Shown here: in pieces, positions 54,385 to 64,000 of the stretch
Numbering within the stretch: position 1 is the stretch's first letter
Layout of the letters: each line of letters begins with the position of its first letter
NCBI RefSeq assembly: GCF_904849725.1
Contig: NC_058521.1
Coordinates: forward strand, 556,470,176 to 556,534,175
Reading direction: 5' to 3'
Length of the DNA stretch: 64,000 bases
From: Hordeum vulgare subsp. vulgare
Taxonomy: Eukaryota; Streptophyta; Magnoliopsida; Poales; Poaceae
Notes under the pieces: model-generated
Database searches by the model: none
What the model was told of the DNA's origin: nothing
Seen by the model: only the letters and a program-made list of their open reading frames with translations
Position numbers and translations under genes: made by a program

Positions 54385-56276
54385 ACGTGTTCTCACCGAC
54401 TTTACATTCATGCTTATGCTATCACTTTGTTAGCCAGTGTTTACACTTTGCCACTGTATTATCCATGCTAGTTTATTTTTGTTTTCTTGTTTTCTTGTTT
54501 TTTGTCCTTTTGAGAAAACCCAAAAATATTTTTCTTTCTTCTTTTGCTTGTTGGGAGCTTTCCCGTGTAAATAGTTTTCTTTTTCTTTGGGTCAAGGTAG
54601 AAGATATTGGTTTCAATGTTTAGTGGTTCTTGCATGCTTACCTGTTTAGCTTTCAAAGAGCCATATTACTTTGTCTTCTCCTTTGTGTTTGCCTGCAGAT
54701 TCAGCTTAGTCCAATGCACGAGCAATCTTATTATTGTTCACATCGCTAGATCGTGCAAGTGAAAGGCAATAATGATGATATATGATAAAGTGACAAAGAC
54801 TGAAAAGTTGGTATGAACTATATCTATTTTTTTTTGTAAATATGACTAGCTTATCGACCCAGATTCAGCTTTGTTGTGAGAGAACCATGTTTGCAATGAC
54901 AACTTAGAGATCATAGTTACTGATGCCATGCTTATTTAGCTAGGAGCTTATAATGGTTTGTCTTGAATGCCAACATAGACTTTGAGATGACTATGATGTA
55001 GTATGATAGGATGGTATTCTCCTTTGAATGTTTCAAGTGGCTTTACTTGGCGCATGTTCATGCATGTAGTTGAAACAAAATCAACATAGCCTCTATGATG
55101 TTCGTGTTCATGGTGATTTATATCTTGTTCATGCTTGCATTCAATGTTAGTCAAACTCATTGCATCTTGATGACTGTTGTCGCTCTCTAGTTGGTCGCTT
55201 CCCAGTCCTTTGCTAGCCTTCACTTGTACTAAGCGGAATACTCCTTGTGCATCCACTTCCATAAACCCAAAGTTTTTCCATGAGAGTCCACTATACCTAC
55301 CTATTTGTGGTATCTACCTGCCGGTCCAAGTAAATTTGCATGTGCCACTCTCTAAACCTTCAAGAAATAATCTGTTTTGCATGCCCGAACCGCTCATGTG
55401 GTGACAGGGGGCTATTGGTATCTTCCATGCTAGGAGTGTTATCCTCGACATGTGTTTATTCACTGTCATTCACGAGAAAGGGGACGATAATTGGAATGCC
55501 CAGTTCAACGCTTAATTCGAAAACATAACTGTAAAATAAGACTCCCCCCGGATTGATGTTAGTATGGACGGTACCCGAGGATTCGGCTAGCCGTGGAGTG
55601 TGATTGATTGGTGGTGGGGGAGTTAAAACTTTACTTTTCTGTTTGGGAACCGCCTATAGCATGAGTAGCATGGAAGATATTGAGAACTCTTGGTCATTGC
55701 GTTGACAATGAAAACATGCCACCCAAAATTATAATCTCTGTTTCAAAGCTTGAGCTGTGGCACCTCTGCAAATCAATGCTTCCCTCTGCGAAGGGCCTGT
55801 CTATTTATTTTCCTGTTGAGTCATCCACTTCTTTCACAAGCACCAATAAGAGAGCACCTCTGTCATTTTTATGCTTTGCTTTTGATTGATATTGAGTATG
55901 ACTATGACTAGATCTTCGTTGCTATGAATTACAATGTTTAGTTAGCCCTTGATCTTTGAAAGTGCTCTGCATTTATGTTTTGCGGTCTCAGAAAGAGCTA
56001 GCGAGATACCACCTATTCATATTGCCTCATGCTTGTTTTGATTGAAGTGTTGGTATTTGAAACTCATTATTATTTGCTCATTAGCTGATTATGCCATTGA
56101 TATTAGTTTACCGTGAGACCTTTGTGTCACTTCCTTAGGTGGTTAACTTGTGATCTTGCTGAAATTTTGGTTATGAGTTACACATAGTTGCAACAACAAG
56201 ATCAAACAGAGTTTGTCAAAGTTTTTCTTTCTCTCTCAGTTTGTCAACTGAGTTGCTTGAGGACAAGGAAGGTTTT
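54385..56276. other. Long non-coding 3' region of Gypsy B
   Basis: About 1.9 kb, collinear with 20658-22585 of A, without a supported ORF. B has an additional GGATGGTACCCGAGG-containing insert near 55560-55600. Confidence 0.6.
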
Positions 56277-56290
56277 AAGCTTGGGGGAGT
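56277..56290 (+). other. Terminal polypurine tract of Gypsy B
   Basis: AAGCTTGGGGGAGT directly before the 3' LTR. Confidence 0.9.
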
Positions 56291-56394
56291 TGATACGTCT
56301 CCATCGTATCTACTTTTCCAAACTCTTTTGCCCTTGTTTTGGACTCTAATTTTCATGATTTGAATGGAACTAACCTGGACTGACGTTGCTTTCA
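56291..56394 (+). repeat. Start of the 3' LTR of Gypsy B
   Basis: TGATACGTCTCCATCG..., cut after 104 bases by the Tekay-like element. Confidence 0.85.
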
Positions 56395-57135
56395 TGTAAC
56401 ATCCCAAATTTTGGAATGTTAAAATAATTATTAGATTGTTTGTTTGTTTGCTTGAGTGATTGAAATTTGTGTGAAATTTGAAACTTTTCAAAAACTTTTG
56501 AATGAGAGGGAATAAAATGACTTTCCCCTTCACCGGTGAATTCAAATTCAATCATTTAAAAGCAAAGAGAGAAGATGACATGACTTCTTCAACTATAAAG
56601 AATTTGAACGGAGATATTTGCATTTGAATTCTTTTGCATTTCTATTTGTTTTCTTCATGCAAGAAATGCTGGGAAATACATTCTGTCAAACAGAAAAGAG
56701 AGGAGGAACATGACCCTCAAACACATGGGCATTTTGAAAGTTATTTGAACCCTAAAACTTAGAGGGTCATTTGAAAATTATCTGCAAAAGAAAATAAATC
56801 TTTTAGGCAATTTTGTGAAAATAATTTTTTCTGAAGTTTTTATTTTTGCCTTGGAAAAATGCCCATCATTTAGATTTTATTTTTCTGATAATTTTAGTAT
56901 ATAGAAACTCTATATTCCGAATTGATTTGATTTCCCTTTTATTGTTTTAGTTTCCTAGTTTTGAATGGAAATAAACGGTGGCCCATTAAGACCTTTCCAA
57001 AAACTGGCCCAACATGATCTTCTTCTTCCTCTGTCTCCTTCCTCACGTGCACAGGAAACTTCCATAGCCATGGTGAGAGGAATCTCCACCTTCCCGATCT
57101 CCTTGCTCCTTCCTTCTCCGAGAACCCCGAGCCCC

Positions 57136-57143
57136 TATAAATA
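57136..57143 (+). promoter_or_regulatory. TATA box in the Tekay-like LTR
   Basis: CCCCTATAAATACTCCCC, followed by a CT/GC-rich leader; the same sequence is in the 3' LTR near 63580. Confidence 0.7.
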
Positions 57144-57404
57144 CTCCCCTCAACCTCCTCTCCCCATTTTCCCCATAGCCCAGCCCCTCCCCTCGTCGGA
57201 ACGCAGCCCCCACCTCGCCGAAGTTCGCCTCCAACAGGAACTCGCCGGAGCTCCTGCTGCTCCCTCCCGTCGCCCCCACGCCCCGCCGACGCCACCAACC
57301 TTCTGCTCGAGCCCTCCTCCATCACCTGGACCCCTCCACTGCCTCGGCCGGCCACCGGAGCAACCTTCCCGCCGTCTTCTCCAACTCCGGCGACTAACTC
57401 CGGT

Positions 57405-57412
57405 GAGATCCA
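57405..57412 (+). promoter_or_regulatory. Possible splice donor in the LTR leader
   Basis: AACTCCGGTGAGATCC ends the GC-rich leader and is followed by AT-rich, T-rich sequence, as at a plant exon/intron border. Conserved in the 3' LTR. It could pair with the acceptor before ORF-B. Inference only. Confidence 0.35.
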
Positions 57413-59602
57413 CGAAATCCCGTATTGCAGTTTTTTCAGAAAATTGGAATCTTAGAAAATTGATATCTATTAGTGTGTAAATCCAAATTAGATGATTGTT
57501 TATGCGTTGGATCACAAATTTTATGCAGCTTCTGTAGATATATAATTTGTCTATGTTTGGATTTATAAAAATTGAGTTAGATCAGATTTGAATTAAAGCT
57601 TGTTTTGCTTATTCCGGGGTTTAGAAATAGCTTTTAATTTGATTCTTTTTGCTGCTGTTTCCTATTAATCATATCGTTCAGTGGTTTAAGTTTCAATTTT
57701 TTTTCAATAATTTTACTTAGGGTTTTAAGCAAAACAGATTCTGTTTTAGCCTTTTTTGTTTTCTTGCTATTTCTTTTGTATTAATTGTTCTTAATTTGTT
57801 TTTTTGTAATTGTGACAAGTTATATTTTGTTTTCCGATATTTACCAGTAACTTTTCAACAACAACAAAATTTTATTTTATTTATTCTTATTTGTTTGCAT
57901 GGAATCAATTCTAGTTCTATACTAACTTGCGAATTGATTGCATTGCTAGTTTGATTTCCTATTTTGAAAATACTTATAAAAAATATTGTTTTGTAAATTT
58001 TACTTCTGTTATCTTAGTTATTTTATATTTTGTTTTCTGTTATTTTTTCTATTTTAGTGTTTTATTTTCTGTTAGACAAAAACTATTTAGTGTTTGACGT
58101 AGTAGAAGACTCCCTAGTCTTATTTGAAGTTTCCTTTGGATTTTTATCCGCTCTCTCTTATTGATTTTTGATTGCATCAACTTTTATTGTTGTTTGTTAA
58201 TTGATTGCTAGAATGATTGCTAGTGTGAGTGCTTATGTGAATACTATGTTTGATTATATAGATTTCATCGGAGAGTGACGAATAGTTCTATCACGTATTT
58301 CCCGAGAACGAAAATTCTTCTTCGTCAACATCACCAGGAAAGTCACTTTGATCATACTATCACCTATGTTTTATGCATCGTAGTTCTACCATCCTATGCC
58401 CAATTGCATGCTGCATAGGTACTTGGAAATTTTAGTATAGATTGTAGTATCATGTGGTAGGCACACAACAACCCCGATACTTGGCCCCGGGACGACAAAT
58501 TTCATATTGCTATGCTTGAGTAGACGGGATTTCGGTTGAGTGCATAACACGAGTGATGCAAGGTTGATTAAATAATCAAGACCGGTTAAGACAAGATTTT
58601 CAAGACCTCGGACACAATGCAACTCTGGGTGAAGGACGGTTGATCGGCTCCCTGGAGAACCCAGTGGATGACCCGGGATGCTGGAGAGGACATGACATCC
58701 TGCGGAAAGATTCACCCAGGCTCAAAGGGACGGACGGATATTTTCAAGACCCAAGGCTTACCTGCACAGCCACAAGTCATTATGGGCTCTGGCTTGGTTG
58801 GACAACGCGGCGACTCTGGACAGGCGGTGCTAGCAGATGTAGAAGAACGGTAGGTATGGATGGGCACCGACAGGGATTCAGAGGGACCCGTTGAAAGACC
58901 GTGTTTTGATCATCCGGTCTTCAAACACCCTGAAGTGCGAGGACATACACAAAGGCGATCAAATATTGTGGGGAACGTGTGCAAAACTCTGCAGAGTACT
59001 CAAACCTAATCGATTAGCCGTGTCCACGGTCATGGACAACTTGAGCCAAAGGAACTGAAGTTATCTGGATTTCTCAACACCATTATATATATTTGATGAG
59101 GGTAATAATGATAACTCGGGTATGAGAACTGGTTGGCGGAACCATCTCATTAACAACCAACTACGTAGTAATATTTTGCTTTTAGCCCCTCAGTTGATGT
59201 AGGAGAAAACTTGCTTTTCGCTAAAAACTTATAGCCCCACCCGCCATATATGCATATAGTATAGATGATTACTTTTCACCCCTCTCTTATGTGACTTGCC
59301 GGCATATTCAATATGCTGACCTACACGGCTGCAACGTCTTATGTTGCAGATATTTTTCTTCGACGAGTAAGAGTACGATTCAGGGTTACGGTCTACAGTC
59401 AACTTGCCGTTGGTGTTTATTGGGACTCCACTCCCTTGACTGCTTCCGCTGAGATATTTAAGGTATATATCAGTTTTACGCTATTTACATGTGATTGCAC
59501 TTTGATATATACACTGATGTACTGTGTGTGCCAGCATACTGATCCAGGGATGGCACAGATACACAGAGGCTTGACTCGTTTTGAGTCGGGTCGCTACAGA
59601 AA

Positions 59603-59614
59603 TGGTATCAGAGC
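59603..59614 (+). other. Primer-binding site of the Tekay-like element
   Basis: TGGTATCAGAGC, complementary to the 3' end of initiator Met-tRNA, four bases after the LTR. Confidence 0.9.
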
Positions 59615-60088
59615 ACATGTTGACTGTAGGACGTGACCCTAGAAACTGGAAATTTCTTAGGAAAGGATCTCTCAAAATTTTTATTTTCAACAACACCTTT
59701 TACTTCTCATCTCTTCTGATTTCATCAAACGTTCTCTCTCACCTCAAATAGTTAGACAACGCCCTTTCCCCTTTGACCACGTGAAGGATCAACCGACTGC
59801 CGCTTCAAAGTAAAGAGGATTTCATCATGCAGTTGAAGCTACACCAACAGAAGACTCTCAAGACCCGAAGAATTCGAAGAACCTGAAGTGTTCGAATAAT
59901 TATATGACCATTAGATGTCCAAACCCCTTTTACATACTCACGTTAGATACGATAATTTGTGAGCCGTCATTGGTGTGTGTTTTTCCGACGGCCACAACTA
60001 AAACCTATTTCCCAAAAATATTGTTTGTATTGTGTGTATATTCCCCCCTCTCTTACCCGTCTCATCCCCAAAACCTCAACCCTACCAG
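59615..60088 (+). other. Untranslated leader of the Tekay-like interior
   Basis: No ORF is supported. Repeated AAGA/CCTGAAG words near 59850-59900. Confidence 0.5.
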
Positions 60089-61066
60089 ATGGAGTATGAA
60101 GCTGGACTTGTAGTCTCTGGACCAATGACCCAGCTGGAGGCTGAAATATGGACTCAGAACATGGAGAACCACTTCGGGAGCAACTTGATCTCAAGGAAAT
60201 ATGAAGTGGAACACGCTCTTTAGTACTTTACACAAGGTGCTGCAATCTGGTGGAAAATGCATCATGCCATACAAGGATTTAGTGGAGCAGAAACCTGGGA
60301 CGAATTCAAGAAGACCTTGTTAACATCCCGACTTATTCAGAAGTACTATGAAAATCCGAAGGAGAAGACTTCTGCATGCAAGATCTGTGGAGAAATAGGA
60401 CACACCCAGGAAGAACACAAGGATGGATGCACTCATTGTGAAGAAAATCACCCAGTTGAGGAGTGCCCAAGTAGTCAAGTGACTTGTTTCCTTTGTGAAG
60501 GAACCACCCACTACCCATCTCAGTGTCACATTTACCCCAAGGTGCAACAAGTTGTCAAGCAGCAGAAAGATGCAGTGAAGGAAACACTCAAGAAGAAGAT
60601 TCTAGAAGAACCGGTGATGAATGAATATATTGAAGACCCTGATGGACAAGGTCTGACCAGATTTTTCTCCAATGCATGCTACTCATGTGGAGAAGAAGGA
60701 CATTATTCACAGGACTGCACAAAGAGAAGCCAAGAGTATCTGGGAAACTTCCCGACGGAAGAAGTGGAGTTTGATCCACTTGAAATAGAAGAACTGGCCA
60801 AAATAAAGGAGTCCGGAAAGAAGAAAAAGTACCCTCGGAAGAACCAAATCTCTGCAGACATAGACCTAAATCATGTCAGATGTTACAAGTGTATGAAATT
60901 TGGCCACCACAAATACATGTGCTCAGGAAGGAAGCCGGAAATCCAAGGAGCAAAAGCAAAAGCTAAGAAGCCACGAGACTTGTCAGAACTCATTTGCTTT
61001 CGTTGCAAGGAAGCAGGACATTGTGCTAGTGATTGTCCACAAGGGAAGAAAGCTAAAATGGAGTAG
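60089..61066 (+). pseudogene. gag: Gag-like protein with six zinc-knuckle-type motifs
   Basis: Frame of 326 codons, MEYEAGLVVSGPMTQ to KKAKME-stop, with one in-frame TAG at 60221-60223 (one step from CAG). The capsid core is short (GAAIWWKMHHAIQGF, WDEFKKTLLTSRLIQKYY). From about residue 97 come zinc motifs: CKICGEIGHTQEEH, CTHCEENHPVEEC, CFLCEGTTHYPSQC, CYSCGEEGHYSQDC, CYKCMKFGHHKYMC, CFRCKEAGHCASDC. Four are regular CX2CX4HX4C and the first two are variants. Gag proteins normally have one or two. The array resembles cellular single-strand nucleic-acid-binding (CNBP/GRP-type) proteins. It would bind the element RNA in particles; a role in trans-packaging is inferred. No protease or RT follows. 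Confidence 0.78.
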
Positions 61067-61421
61067 ATAAGTTTTGACAGTAGCAATAAGTGGAACCTGA
61101 AGCACTCTTGTTTTTCATGAGATCATGGAGTGAATTTTTTTTTGTAACAGAAGTCCGTGAGATTGTAATAACATCATGAATAAATGGAATTTATTGTCTC
61201 ATGATTGCCTATGTTGAAACTGTATGCGTTGTTTCTCTTCGAACAAAGATCTCTGAACAATTATGAGGATATGAGAAAATATGGTCTATGCAGGCATGAG
61301 TATAATACATTTAAGTGTGGTAGTAACCGGTAAACCCACAGGATCCACTGAGTAGGAATGTACCATGATTACCAAGGAGACACATACATTCCTCTGAGTA
61401 CCTATCTACTGACACCTGCAG
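61067..61421 (+). other. Non-coding spacer with splice-acceptor-like end
   Basis: T-rich parts (GAATTTTTTTTTGTAAC) and TATCTACTGACACCTGCAG directly before the next ATG: a CTGAC branch-point-like word and CAG acceptor. Confidence 0.5.
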
Positions 61422-61877
61422 ATGACAACTCTCTACGAGTCATACCTCAAGGGCCCAGAAACGATCATGACCCTGACCAGTGACCATGATTACCCGAAAA
61501 TCCTGAAGGACATGATGAAGCACATTCATCTTGAAGGTGATGTAGTCTACAAAGGCTACCCATTCATGGAAAGTGGAGTAGAACTTTGCTATGTGGAAGT
61601 ACACCTCCATCATGTGAAAGGAGTTTGTCCAAAGACTATGGGGCAATACTTTTTCATTTTGCGTGTACCACGAGCAACCTTCTTTGATGCTGTTCGTGAA
61701 GCTGCCATGGAAGCCATTTGTTAGATTGGAGAAATACTTGAAGCAAGACTCCGTCATACCCAGGAATACCTGAGTGAGGTACGTGCGGAGATGATGGAGA
61801 TGAAGCTCATGACCACCGTGATGAAGCAAAAGATGGATGATTTCAAGGAGCACCTCGGAAAGTTCCAGTGGAACTAA
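61422..61877 (+). pseudogene. ORF-B of the Tekay-like element, unknown function
   Basis: 152 codons from ATG 61422 to TAA 61875-61877 with a single in-frame TAG at 61722-61724. The N-terminal half reads MTTLYESYLKGPETIM, DYPKILKDMMKHIHLEG and YVEVHLHHVKG, then FILRVPRATFFDAVREAAMEAI, which looks like an alpha/beta domain. After the TAG, IGEILEARLRHTQEYL and a Met/Lys/Glu-rich segment form a probable coiled coil ending LGKFQWN. It is not protease, RT, RNase H, integrase or a chromodomain. I recall similar short repeats-of-one-domain proteins in grasses but cannot name the family. Preservation of frame next to gag suggests it belongs to the element. Confidence 0.55.
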
Positions 61878-62818
61878 AGTACCTCCAAGAGAGACAGATG
61901 AATAAAGTTGGCAGAAATGCTTGACCATACCGAACAATGTGGATGGCAGCATTTGTAATAAATTACTTTTGAGTTAGAATTTTGAAGAAAGCAAGGATGT
62001 AATAAAGGACTGATTATGAAATGAATATGATTTATGGAATAAGCTATGATGGATCAGCAAACGTTTTCTTAGGAACATACGAAAGCCAGAGAGTTGTGAA
62101 GATACCATAGATGTTTTGTTCAGCTTGGAGAACCGATGGATTATCCGAACTCCGTTCGTGGACAAGAGAAATTCTGCAACGTTTGTGAGGATGCCCAAGT
62201 GTTAGAATACGAGATTCACTAAACCTTATACAGAGAAATGATTTGGGTGCGGAATGGATTGATCACCATGACGACTTACTCTTAACATTTATCTTGCTAT
62301 TCGGAATGGTAAATGTGAGAGACTTACCTATAGTGAGAGATGACGTTCTTTGAAGCTTTTGTTTAAGCCTTAGAGTGGTATAAGAAAAGCCCCATGTACA
62401 TGGCCCTTTTGTCCCGCGTAGGAAATGTTACGGTGAGAATGAAACCAAGACCCCTCTCTCTGCAGGACAGCCACAAATGGTAGACCACCATGAGAATCAT
62501 CGATAGGTTAGTTAGAATTGATCACGAGACTGTCAGTTAAAGAAGACCCAGTAACGGAAGAAGCTTATATCAACGGAAGAGCCCTCGTTTTTGATGGAGA
62601 CGTTATGAATATAACGGAAGATATGAAGACTGTAAGGAGTCAGATGCCAAAACCCCAGAGGATTGTTAAAATCTTAAGGGACCAGTAACCTCCATTTTAA
62701 GTGTGGTAGCATCCCACTTTGCAGGAGATTGGAATTGTTAGAAGAACCCCAAACCCTAACCTTTCTTTCTAGCCTCTTCGAATCTCGAGGACGAGATTCA
62801 TTTTAAGTGTGGTAGGTT
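61878..62818 (+). other. 3' non-coding interior and PPT of the Tekay-like element
   Basis: No ORF is supported. TTTTAAGTGTGGTAG occurs three times in related form (about 61311-61323, 62696-62710 and 62800-62816); the last, after TCGAGGACGAGATTCA, directly precedes the LTR and serves as PPT region. The first copy lies just before ORF-B. Confidence 0.55.
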
Positions 62819-64000
62819 TGTAACATCCCAAATTTTGGAATGTTAAAATAATTATTAGATTGTTTGTTTGTTTGCTTGAGTGATTGAAACTTGTGTGAAA
62901 TTTGAAACTTTTCAAAAACTTTTGAATGAGAGGGAATAAAATGACTTTCCCCTTCTCCGGTGAATTCAAATTCAATCATTTAAAAGCAAAGAGAGAAGAT
63001 GACATGACTTCTTCAACTATAAAGAATTTGAACGGAGATATTTGCATTTGAATTCTTTTGCGTTTCTATTTGTTTTCTTCGTGCAAGAAATGCCGGGAAA
63101 TACATTCTGTCAAACAGAAAAGAGAGGAGGAACATGACCCTCAAACACACGGGCATTTTGAAAGTTATTTGAACCCTAAAACTTAGAGGGTCATTTGAAA
63201 ATTATTTGCAAAAGAAAATAAATCTTTTAGGCAATTTTGTGAAAATAATTTTTTCTGAAGTTTTTATTTTTGCCTTGGAAAAATGCCCATCATTTAGATT
63301 TTATTTTTCTGATAATTTTAGTATATAGAAACTCTATATTCCGAATTGATTTGATTTCCCTATTATCGTTTTAGTTTCCTAGTTTTGAAAAAGGAAAGAA
63401 ATCCTGTTTAAATGGAAATAAACGGTGGCCCATTAAGACCTTTCCAAAAACAGGCCCAACAGGATCTTCTTCTTCCTCTGTCTCCTTCCTCACGTGCACA
63501 GGAAACTTCCATAGCCATGGTGAGAGGAATCTCCACCTTCCCGATCTCCTTGCTCCTTCCTTCTCCGAGCACCCCGAGCCCCTATAAATACTCCCCTCAA
63601 CCTCCTCTCCCCATTTTCCCCATAGCCCAGCCCCTCCCCTCGTCGGAACGCAGCCCCCACCTCGCCGGAGTTCGCCTCCAACAGGAACTCGCCGGAGCTC
63701 CTGCTGCTCCCTCCCGTCGCCCCCACGCCCCGCCGACGCCACCAACCTTCTGCTCGAGCCCTCCTCCATCACCTGGACCCCTCCACTGCCTCGGCCGGCC
63801 ACCGGAGCAACCTTCCCGCCGTCTTCTCCAACTCCGGCGACTAACTCCGGTGAGATCCACGAAATCCCGTATTGCAGTTTTTTCAGAAAATTGCAATCTT
63901 AGAAAATTCATATCTATTAGTGTGTAACTCCAAATTAGATGATTGTTTTTGCGTTGGATCACAAATTTTATGCAGCTTCTGTAGATATATAATTTGTCTA
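62819..64000 (+). repeat. 3' LTR of the Tekay-like element (truncated by window end)
   Basis: Starts TGTAACATCCCA at 62819 and matches 56395-57553 with one 23-bp extra segment near 63389-63411 (AAAAGGAAAGAAATCC-containing). Confidence 0.9.

Larger units (their letters stand above)
56395..59598 (+). repeat. 5' LTR of the Tekay-like element
   Basis: Starts TGTAACATCCCAAATTTTGG, ends GGGTCGCTACA. The visible 1.16 kb overlap with the 3' LTR differs at about 17 positions by eye (about 1.5%) plus one 23-bp gap, so the insertion is young. TATA box at 57136. The GC-rich part 56965-57480 is open on both strands, but this is base composition in the leader and not a gene. Confidence 0.9.
39256..64000 (+). 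mobile_element. Gypsy element B (same family as A), containing Angela and a Tekay-like element; right end outside
   Basis: 5' LTR 39256-39752 plus 48594-49545; interior 49546-56290; 3' LTR starts 56291 and is cut at 56394. Same order as Gypsy A: PBS, gag-protease, internal U3-like segment, ORF2, internal PPT, non-coding, PPT, LTR. The preceding CAGGG (39251-39255) is the presumed target duplication. Also without RT or integrase. Confidence 0.85.
56395..64000 (+). mobile_element. Non-autonomous Del/Tekay-like LTR retrotransposon (gag plus ORF-B, no pol)
   Basis: 5' LTR 56395-59598 (3.2 kb), interior 59599-62818 (3.2 kb), 3' LTR from 62819. The preceding bases TTTCA (56390-56394) should recur at the right end outside the window. 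The TGTAACATCCCA start, long LTRs and TGGTATCAGAGC primer site fit the Del/Tekay lineage of Gypsy. The interior encodes a Gag-like protein and one other ORF but no protease, RT, RNase H or integrase. Confidence 0.8.

Noticed and set aside
56939..57515. Conserved 138- and 171-codon ORFs on both strands, repeated at 63371-63962
   Set aside because: They are conserved only because the two LTRs are copies of each other; the GC-rich leader is open in several frames.
61440..61952. 170-codon minus-strand ORF
   Set aside because: Antisense of ORF-B. The + strand frame has an ATG behind a splice-acceptor-like site, fits the element orientation and looks more protein-like.

Overview
This 64 kb window looks like intergenic DNA from a large Triticeae-type grass genome (wheat, barley, rye or Aegilops). 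A BARE-1/Angela/WIS Copia element with 1.8 kb LTRs, TGATACGTCTCCA-type Gypsy LTRs, a SIRE/Maximus-like Copia element, CACTA elements with long subterminal repeat arrays, and Stowaway and Harbinger-like elements are nested in one another. I see no intact host gene, rRNA, tRNA or CRISPR. Almost all coding sequence belongs to transposable elements and carries in-frame stops or frameshifts. Family names are from memory of grass repeats and are less certain than the structures.

Left part (1-11626). The right end of a CACTA-like element (1-4065) contains decayed B3-like exons on the + strand, a minus-strand gene relic with its own TATA box, and an 85-bp tandem repeat. Its terminus TGTAGTAGTG abuts a Copia reverse-transcriptase/RNase H relic (4066-5009) exactly after the YVDD position. 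Next come a short Copia LTR, a mini-Stowaway (5605-5665) and a GC-rich TIR element (about 5701-6816). A second CACTA (from 7182) has GACGGCAAAG-type subterminal repeats and about nine copies of a 250-300 bp purine-rich tandem repeat, interrupted by a Harbinger-like element (10293-11124).

Right part (11627-64000). This is a nest inside a minus-strand SIRE/Maximus-like Copia element (3' LTR 11627-25239, interior 25240-34654, 5' part beyond the window). Its 3' LTR is split by a complete Gypsy element (A, 11803-24008), itself hit by a solo Angela LTR (12129-13961) and a Mutator-like element (15322-16268). Its gag region is split by Gypsy G2 (from 34655), which is split by Gypsy G3 (from 37754), which is split by Gypsy B (from 39256, same family as A). 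B contains a full-length Angela (39753-48588, TSD TCCAA) in its 5' LTR and a non-autonomous Del/Tekay-like element (from 56395) in its 3' LTR. The right ends of these nested elements lie beyond the window.

Most interesting biology: elements A and B share an unusual plan: LTR, gag, retropepsin, an internal U3-like segment, a second ORF of unknown function, an internal exact copy of the polypurine tract, a long non-coding region, the terminal PPT and the LTR. Neither has reverse transcriptase or integrase. ORF2 differs strongly between the two copies although the flanking modules are well conserved. The Tekay-like element likewise lacks pol; it encodes a Gag with six zinc-knuckle-like motifs plus a second ORF that starts directly after a good splice acceptor. 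The Maximus-like element has an accessory ORF of about 1,100 codons downstream of pol, preceded by a TATA box. Three pol-independent or separately expressed accessory ORFs in three retrotransposon lineages are the main lead of this window.
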